Position numbers and translations under genes: made by a program. Shown in pieces: positions 58,609-64,000 of a stretch of 64,000 bases of DNA (positions are counted from its first letter, which is position 1; each line of letters begins with the position of its first letter). The stretch is taken from the NCBI GenBank assembly GCA_003452935.1, contig DMMY01000005.1, forward strand, positions 59,333-123,332, written 5' to 3'. The DNA comes from Elusimicrobiota bacterium. GTDB lineage: Bacteria > Elusimicrobiota > Elusimicrobia > UBA1565 > UBA9628. Below the pieces are notes generated by a model, which saw only the letters and a program-made list of their open reading frames with translations, did not search any database and was not told the origin of the DNA.

Positions 58609-61600
58609 GTGGAAAAAGATGAGCGCGGTTGGGCGTCGAATTCGGGCCGTGGCGCAAAGGTTGATTTAAGTTTTTGGTCTTCCTTAATAATGGGCGCGGT
58701 TCTTGCCGTGCTTTTTCCTCAATCGTTGGCCGCTCAGACATTGGAAGCCCATGTCATTGATGAGTCCGGGGCTCGGATTTCCGCGGGAACGACCGAGCTT
58801 GTCTTCTCGCAAGGACAGGCTCTTGTAGGGACGAGCCAGTCTGGATCAACAAGTATTGATTTTGGGTTCCTTAATGGGCTGCCCGTAGAAGCTATTTCCC
58901 CTATGGCGGGCAATCCTCCTTTCAGCATGGTGGGAGTAAGTTCTGTTGCGGTCAATTGGCTTGCCAACGGAAACCCAGCAGGGACCTTGTATTATGCCCA
59001 AATATCCCCATCGGCTGATTTCTCATCCGTAACGGCCTCCTCGCAGACCTATAATGAAAGCGCGGCCTTTATTGGCCTGAACGCGAATACCCTATACTAT
59101 GTTCATGCTGCGGCTTATTCCATCTTAACGTCCACGTGGTGCATGTTTTCGCCAATCGGTTCGACATACACCTTAGCCGTGGCCCCCGGTTCGCCGCCAG
59201 ATGGAATTTCGACTTTTACGGCGGTCTATACGAGCAGCTTCACGTTGAATTGGTCCTCTGGGACCCAGTCAACCGGCTATAACTCTGATGATACCCTCTA
59301 TCTTGCCCAAATTTCTACCAAGGCGAGTTTTGTGCCGCTTTGGGCATCGAGCCAGACCCTCAATTTGAATGCAATTTTTACCAATCTTAATGAGAGTAAG
59401 AAATATTATGCCCAGGTGCAGGCAGTAAACGCCAATAATATACCGAGTAGCTTTACGATTCTTGGGTCAGCGTTCACCCAATCTTTTCCCATGCCGCTTG
59501 GAATTATCAATACCGTTGCTGGTAATGGAGACTATAGTGATAGTGGCGACGGTGGCCCTGCTACTAGTGGTGCAATGTATGACCCTCAGGGTGTGGCTGT
59601 GGATTCAACTGGAAATGTTTATATTGCGGATTCGCTTGGCCAACGTGTCCGCAAGGTTGACACAAGCGGAATCATCACGACCGTTGCCGGCAATGGACAA
59701 TCGGGTTCTTGGGGTGACGGCGGTTTAGCTACCAGCGCTACATTAAATGGTCCTCGTGGCGTAACCGTGGATTCCATTGGGAACTTCTATATCGCCGATG
59801 AGTGGAATCACCGTATCCGCAAGGTGGATGCATCCGGAATCATTACGACAGTTGCAGGTAATGGAAGTCAAGGTTTTAGCGGTGATGGCGATCAAGCTAC
59901 TAGCGCCAGCCTTCATAACCCATTTAGTGTTGCCGTGGATGAGATTGGAAATATCTATATTGGAGATTTAAGTTTTCACGTACGTAAAGTGGGCACCGAC
60001 GGCGTCATTCATACAGTTGCCGGTAATGGCAGTCGTGGGTATAGCGGTGACGGGGGACCGGCTACCAGCGCAGCGATGGGCCCTCCCCATATCGCGGTAG
60101 ATGAATATGGGAATATTTATATAGCGGATGGAGACAATAACCGTATCCGTAAAGTGGACACTAATGGAATCATTGAAACTATTGCCGGCACTGGAAATTG
60201 GGGCTATAGCGGAGACGGCGGGCAGGCGACTAGCGCCGAACTATACAACCCCGTAGCTGTGGCCGTGGATTCACACGGGGATGTCTATATGTCGGATAAT
60301 GCGAACGTGATCCGCAAAGTGGATGCCAATGGAATCATTAATACTATTGCCGGTACTTTCCCATATCCAGGTTATAGCGGAGATGGCGGCTTAGCTACCA
60401 GCGCTAAATTTAGTTTCGCATATGGTGTGGCCATAGATGCGTTCCGGAATATCTATGTCTCGGACCGGTACAATCGCCGTATTCGGCAGGTGGCTGTTTC
60501 CTCTTCCACACTCTCTCTGCCAGTTCTTAGTGCCTCGGCACAAAGCCCAACCTCAATACAGTGGTCTTGGAGCGGCTTGAACTATGCTGCGGCTTACAGG
60601 ATGGTAAGCTCAACAGGTGGTGCCATCTCAAGCGTCTTAAGCAATCGGACCACTTACTTTATTGAGACTAACATTTCGACCAACACGCTTTATGCCCGCG
60701 AATTGGTGGCTATCAATTCAATGGGTTCATCCACATCTGCCGTGGTTTCCACATACACACTCTCCGCCGCCCCCATTGATTTGGCCATGGTCAGCGTGGC
60801 CTCATCTGCGGTTCACCTGACTTGGAACGCCAACGGCAATCCAAACACGACCAACTTCGAGGTGTCCTATACGACTTCGACTGGCTTTGCTGTAGACTCG
60901 GATATCTCTACTGCACCTTTAGTCACGTCGACCTTTACCACGGTGGATAGCTTGGCCAGCGGAACTTCTTATTATTTTCGTGTGCGCGCCTACAATGGCG
61001 GCGGCTTTGCCACGGCTTTCTCCTTAATCGTTTCGACCTACATGCCGGTCCTGCAATCTTCAGTGACGGCAATGACGCCGTCTTCCGGCACCATAGGAGC
61101 CACCCTCGCAATTTTCGGCTCAGGGTTCGGGACTGGCGACGGCGACAATACGCGGGTGCGTTTCGGCATAAATGGTTCGACGGCCCCGATCTCTTTGTGG
61201 ACCGATACCCAAATATCAGCGATAGTTCCGTTGCTCTCTTCAGGGGCCTATGCCGTGGCTATCGAGCGTCAGACCGGCTCTACTGTGACCATAACCAGCG
61301 CCGGAACTTTTACGGTGGCGACTCCGCATATTTCCACCATAACGCCGTCTTTTGGCAATGCGAGTTTCGATATCGAAGGCTCCGGCTTCGGCGAATATGT
61401 GGATACAGGCACTACAAAGGTGACTTTCAACGGTACGCCCGTGGATTTATCTGCCTGGCACGATGCCATGATCCGGGTGGTGCCGGACGATATCTCGGTG
61501 GGAACCTATACCGTTGTCGTGGTTCTGTCGCCTTCAGTCGGGACCGTGCAAAGCAACGAATTTTTGTTCGAAGTCACGGAAGGGATGAAGAGCCTCGGGT

Positions 61601-62415
61601 TGCTGGCGGGGGGATCGAGTGGTGTGGTCGCTAGGCCGCCCGCGTTCTATCAGGCCAACTTGCGCTTGAGGGTCTTGCACGGCGGCAAAGTGACGGCGCC
61701 TAGCCGTGCCTCCGTGACCGTGCCGCCATGGGCCCTGGACGCCGACACGAGCGTGACCATTGATCGCGGCGCGGCGTCGGGAGCGGCTCATGACGCGCGC
61801 GAGCAGGCCCGGATATCCGGCGCTTTGGGCGGCGTGGGCGTCCCGGTAGAGTTCGGGCCCCGGGGCGCGCGCTTCTCGGTTCCCGTGATCATCGAATTGC
61901 CCTACGACCCGGCGGATATCCCGCTGGGGCAGGAATATAAGATCGCGGTGCACTATTGGGACCAAGCGGCCGGCGTGTGGCTGGCCCTGCAAAGCGATGT
62001 GGACACGGCGCGCCACCGCGTGCGCGCCAGGACGGATCATTTCTCGGTGTATCAGCCGCTTTTGCCGGGCGTCTATTCCGCGGCCAACGCGTCGGCGGCG
62101 TTCGGTCTTCGCGATGTGTACGCATTCCCGAATCCGGCGCGGAACAACCGTTCCGTGACGATCCGCAGCCAAGTGGGCTTGGCCGATCAGGTGGACGTCA
62201 ATATCTACGATATCGCAGGGCGCGTCATGCGTTCAGGAAACATCAGTTCGTGGCAGATTCTCGATGACGGCAACGGCAAAGGCCCTCAATTTACCTATGA
62301 CTATGTTTGGGACACAGGAGGCATCGGCTCTGGTGTCTACATCTACTCTATTACCGCCAGGAAGGCCGGGTCTTCACCCATTCGTAAAACCGGCAAGGTG
62401 GGGGTGATCAAGTGA
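58609..62415 (+). CDS. Large secreted NHL/FN3/TIG protein with type IX-like C-terminal sorting domain
   Basis: 1268 residues from GTG 58609, with a signal peptide (SSLIMGAVLAVLFPQSLAAQ, residues ~25-44). In order: a short beta domain with LVFSQGQALVGTSQSG; two fibronectin type III-like domains (~95-285); six NHL repeats of 55-56 residues (~297-627); two more FN3-like domains (~640-814); two IPT/TIG domains (~814-987; GFGTGDGDNTRVRFG); a ZU5-like region (~1000-1145); and a ~100-residue C-terminal domain with AFPNPARNN, VDVNIYDIAGRVMRSG, a GSGVYIYSITARKAG strand and KTGKVGVIK. The last part has the form of type IX/por secretion tails (FPNP, IYDxxGR, GxYxYxI). DNA up to ~61.6 kb is AT-richer and the C-terminal part is GC-rich. 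GTGA overlap with the PorV gene. Confidence 0.85.
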   Translation: MEKDERGWASNSGRGAKVDLSFWSSLIMGAVLAVLFPQSLAAQTLEAHVIDESGARISAGTTELVFSQGQALVGTSQSGSTSIDFGFLNGLPVEAISPMAGNPPFSMVGVSSVAVNWLANGNPAGTLYYAQISPSADFSSVTASSQTYNESAAFIGLNANTLYYVHAAAYSILTSTWCMFSPIGSTYTLAVAPGSPPDGISTFTAVYTSSFTLNWSSGTQSTGYNSDDTLYLAQISTKASFVPLWASSQTLNLNAIFTNLNESKKYYAQVQAVNANNIPSSFTILGSAFTQSFPMPLGIINTVAGNGDYSDSGDGGPATSGAMYDPQGVAVDSTGNVYIADSLGQRVRKVDTSGIITTVAGNGQSGSWGDGGLATSATLNGPRGVTVDSIGNFYIADEWNHRIRKVDASGIITTVAGNGSQGFSGDGDQATSASLHNPFSVAVDEIGNIYIGDLSFHVRKVGTDGVIHTVAGNGSRGYSGDGGPATSAAMGPPHIAVDEYGNIYIADGDNNRIRKVDTNGIIETIAGTGNWGYSGDGGQATSAELYNPVAVAVDSHGDVYMSDNANVIRKVDANGIINTIAGTFPYPGYSGDGGLATSAKFSFAYGVAIDAFRNIYVSDRYNRRIRQVAVSSSTLSLPVLSASAQSPTSIQWSWSGLNYAAAYRMVSSTGGAISSVLSNRTTYFIETNISTNTLYARELVAINSMGSSTSAVVSTYTLSAAPIDLAMVSVASSAVHLTWNANGNPNTTNFEVSYTTSTGFAVDSDISTAPLVTSTFTTVDSLASGTSYYFRVRAYNGGGFATAFSLIVSTYMPVLQSSVTAMTPSSGTIGATLAIFGSGFGTGDGDNTRVRFGINGSTAPISLWTDTQISAIVPLLSSGAYAVAIERQTGSTVTITSAGTFTVATPHISTITPSFGNASFDIEGSGFGEYVDTGTTKVTFNGTPVDLSAWHDAMIRVVPDDISVGTYTVVVVLSPSVGTVQSNEFLFEVTEGMKSLGLLAGGSSGVVARPPAFYQANLRLRVLHGGKVTAPSRASVTVPPWALDADTSVTIDRGAASGAAHDAREQARISGALGGVGVPVEFGPRGARFSVPVIIELPYDPADIPLGQEYKIAVHYWDQAAGVWLALQSDVDTARHRVRARTDHFSVYQPLLPGVYSAANASAAFGLRDVYAFPNPARNNRSVTIRSQVGLADQVDVNIYDIAGRVMRSGNISSWQILDDGNGKGPQFTYDYVWDTGGIGSGVYIYSITARKAGSSPIRKTGKVGVIK
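59500..60495 (+). repeat. Six tandem NHL-coding repeats of 165-168 bases
   Basis: Units begin at 59500, 59668, 59836, 60001, 60166 and 60331, each starting with a Gly-Ile/Val-Ile codon run followed by TVAGNG or TIAGT and then GYSGDGG-ATSA, a GVAVD block, a GNIYIAD block and an RIRKVD block. The repeats are diverged at nucleotide level, so they look old rather than recently amplified. They would fold as a six-bladed beta propeller. Confidence 0.9.
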
Positions 62416-63326
62416 AGAGGATCATCCTGTTGGGCTGGCTCGTGATTCTGCCCAAACTGGCCTGGGCTGGCGAAACGGCCGCTTTCCTCAAGATAGGCGT
62501 GGGCGCCCGTCCCCTGGGCTTGGGCGGGGCTTACACGGCTGTGGGCAATGACGTCAGCGCCATGGCATGGAACCCGGCCGGCTTGGGGGGGCTTTCCCGG
62601 CGCGAGCTCGGGGTCATGCACGCCGAACTGGTGGAAAGCACGCGCTACGATTTCCTTGGTTACGCGCAGCCGACGAAATTCGGCATCTTGGGAGCCGGAG
62701 CGGGCTATCTAAGCCAGGGTTCGATCCAGGGACGCGACGAGGCCGGACACCCGACCGGCGGCTTCGCGGCTTCCGACTCCGTTGTTAACTTGAGCTACGC
62801 GACCAAGCCGCTCGCCTCGAACACGAAGCTGGGCATGAGCGTGAAGATGCTCCACAGCCGGATAGCCAACGCCTCTGCTTATGGTTGCGCCTTTGATTTG
62901 GGACTGCAGAGAGACCTGGGCCTGCTGGGCGCGGGTGTTCCCATGCTGGGCTTTTCCGTGCAAAACCTGGGCCCGGGCATGAAATTCGCAGATGAGATCG
63001 ATCCTCTGCCGCTTACCCTGGCGGCGGGACTGGGTTACCGTTTGCCCATAGGGTTGACTATGGCTCTTGACTACAAGAACCGGCCGCATGAGCGTTCTTC
63101 GGAGGTTAGCATCGGCACGGAATATGCGATTTTCTCCAGTTTCGCGCTGAGGGCCGGCTACGCTTCCGCGGCTGCCCAGAGCAAGGGCAGGGGCGGTCTA
63201 TCCGCGATGAGCGGATTCGCCGCGGGATTCGGATTCAAGTTATACAGCTACAACATCGATTATTCCATGACGCCTCTCGGAGAACTCGGCAACGTCCAAA
63301 GGCTGAGCCTCGGCGCGAGGTTTTGA
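62412..63326 (+). CDS. PorV/PorQ family outer-membrane protein
   Basis: 304 residues from a GTG at 62412 that overlaps the stop of the surface protein (GTGA). A signal peptide (MKRIILLGWLVILPKLAWAG) is followed by FLKIGVGARPLGLGGAYTAVGNDVSAMAWNPAGL (in segments: GVGARPLGLGGAYTA, DVSAMAWNPAGL), the signature start of PorV/PorQ/FadL-like barrels. Alternating beta strands run to the terminal Phe (LSLGARF). In type IX secretion PorV binds cargo C-terminal domains as they leave the SprA pore. Translational coupling to a protein with such a tail strongly supports that role. It is probably a dedicated partner of the upstream cargo. Confidence 0.9.
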   Translation: MKRIILLGWLVILPKLAWAGETAAFLKIGVGARPLGLGGAYTAVGNDVSAMAWNPAGLGGLSRRELGVMHAELVESTRYDFLGYAQPTKFGILGAGAGYLSQGSIQGRDEAGHPTGGFAASDSVVNLSYATKPLASNTKLGMSVKMLHSRIANASAYGCAFDLGLQRDLGLLGAGVPMLGFSVQNLGPGMKFADEIDPLPLTLAAGLGYRLPIGLTMALDYKNRPHERSSEVSIGTEYAIFSSFALRAGYASAAAQSKGRGGLSAMSGFAAGFGFKLYSYNIDYSMTPLGELGNVQRLSLGARF

Positions 63327-63349
63327 CGGCATATGCAAAGGAGAATACT

Positions 63350-64000
63350 ATGACGCGGAAAGCCATTCTTGTTCTGGGGTTGATATTGATTTCAGGCGCG
63401 ACAGCCTGGGGAACACCATGGCTCCTTAATTTTCAGGGATTTCTAAAGGAATCCGGATCGCCGGTTAACGGAACAAGAAACATGACCTTTAAGATTTGCG
63501 ACGCATCGACCGGGGGCAATTGTCCTTTCTCAGAGAATCACGATAACGTTAACGTCAGTACGGGAATTTTCAACGTTTTGATAGGCGAGACAGAAGGCCT
63601 GCCTATGGGCTATTTCGACGGAAACGATAGGTTCATTGAAACGGTCGTCGGGGGCACTACCTTGCCTCGCCAAAAGATCACGAGCGTTGGTTACGCCGTT
63701 TATGCAGCGACGGCCGCGACATTGAGCCAGAATGCCTCTATCAAGATATCAGTCATTAATGCATCCAGCGGGACATTTACCGCGGCCGGCCCCAACCAGT
63801 ACAGCCTGAGCCTGAGTTCGGGTATTTATGCCCCGCAGGGAACCATCACCGCCGGGCTTTTCGTCGGAGATGGCTCGGGGCTGACGAATCTCGCAAGCAA
63901 TGATGCGACGAAGGTTTTGAAAGCAGGCGACACGATGACTGGGCAGTTGACGCTCAGGGACTCGACATTTACAGTATTGGGCGCGGACGCGACGGGGCAG
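63350..64000 (+). CDS. Secreted tail-fibre-like surface protein, N-terminal part
   Basis: 217 residues are visible; the gene runs off the window. ATG 63350 has an AAGGAG six bases upstream. A signal peptide (MTRKAILVLGLILISGATAWG) is followed by a domain reading LLNFQGFLKESGSPVNGTRNM, FKICDAS and GIFNVLIGE, then SVGYAVYAATA. From residue ~175 come FVGDGSGLTNLA and LKAGDTMTGQLTLRDS, the motifs found in many long repeat-rich secreted proteins with phage tail-fibre-like C-termini. It follows PorV by 23 bases, so it may be another client of the same export route. The C-terminus, where a sorting domain or chaperone domain would be, is not seen. Confidence 0.8.
   Translation, partial: MTRKAILVLGLILISGATAWGTPWLLNFQGFLKESGSPVNGTRNMTFKICDASTGGNCPFSENHDNVNVSTGIFNVLIGETEGLPMGYFDGNDRFIETVVGGTTLPRQKITSVGYAVYAATAATLSQNASIKISVINASSGTFTAAGPNQYSLSLSSGIYAPQGTITAGLFVGDGSGLTNLASNDATKVLKAGDTMTGQLTLRDSTFTVLGADATGQ

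Noticed and set aside
59500..60495. CRISPR-like array suggested by regular spacing
   Set aside because: The 165-168 base periodicity is in frame and encodes NHL repeats.
1..64000. tRNA, rRNA, insertion sequences or phage integrase
   Set aside because: None was recognised on reading; no transposase motifs, terminal inverted repeats or tRNA-like cloverleaf sequence was noticed, although a covariance search could not be run.

Overview
The window is high-GC bacterial DNA, 64 kb long. Most of it is one large surface-polysaccharide locus, and protein-export and surface genes sit at 6-12 kb and 58-64 kb. I infer a Gram-negative, diderm bacterium. The evidence is a SprA-like translocon protein, a PorV/PorQ outer-membrane protein, a cargo protein with a C-terminal sorting domain, an O-antigen ligase, a Kdo-pathway isomerase and Wzx flippases. 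SprA, PorV and NHL/fibronectin surface proteins, together with a secreted protein carrying GDGSGLTNL and GDTMTGQLTL motifs, resemble what I know from Elusimicrobiota or a related non-Bacteroidota phylum. This assignment is an inference and no marker gene is present to settle it.

Layout. 1-2.4 kb: a glycosyltransferase fragment and the ugd-uxs pair that makes UDP-glucuronate and then UDP-xylose. 2.5-6 kb: an orphan PAS histidine kinase, a small secreted protein and comF. 6-11.6 kb: a SprA homologue behind a near-consensus promoter. 11.7-21.2 kb (minus strand): a polysaccharide assembly operon with a GT-C membrane protein, O-antigen ligase, a membrane protein fused to a GT4 glycosyltransferase, a WbaP-type initiating sugar-phosphate transferase, a sugar aminotransferase and a GT4. 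21.2-27.9 kb (plus strand): four consecutive polytopic GT-C-like membrane proteins, one with a C-terminal domain resembling DUF2993. 27.9-29.5 kb: an EPS-type MarR regulator and KdsD. 29.5-36.1 kb: a radical SAM protein, LegB, a nucleotidyltransferase, a reductase/epimerase and a GT-Wzx fusion. 36.6-46.9 kb: ten genes in one operon, including two radical SAM proteins, a cytidylyltransferase, SDRs, a 2-hydroxyacid dehydrogenase, a HAD hydrolase, a DegT aminotransferase and a GT2. 47-56 kb: a pseudaminic-acid operon (pseB, pseG, pseI, GNAT, SpsF-like cytidylyltransferase) followed by an LIC12162-like transferase, Wzx and another radical SAM protein. 56.1-57.6 kb: a membrane-anchored SGNH protein. 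57.8-64 kb: a response regulator, a 1268-residue NHL/FN3/TIG surface protein with a type IX-like sorting tail, PorV, and a truncated secreted protein.

Together these genes suggest a cell that makes nucleotide-activated acidic and amino sugars (UDP-GlcA/Xyl, a CMP-pseudaminate-like sugar, a LegB-derived sugar and at least one unidentified CMP-linked acid), assembles them on a polyprenyl carrier, flips and ligates them, and exports surface proteins through a type IX-like route. The most informative regulatory signal is an identical promoter-operator module (TTGACC-N17-TACAAT followed at once by a GTTCAA-type palindrome) in front of both the MarR-type regulator gene and pseB. It points to an autoregulated regulator that controls the pseudaminate operon 26 kb away. 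No tRNA, rRNA, CRISPR array or intact mobile element was recognised.
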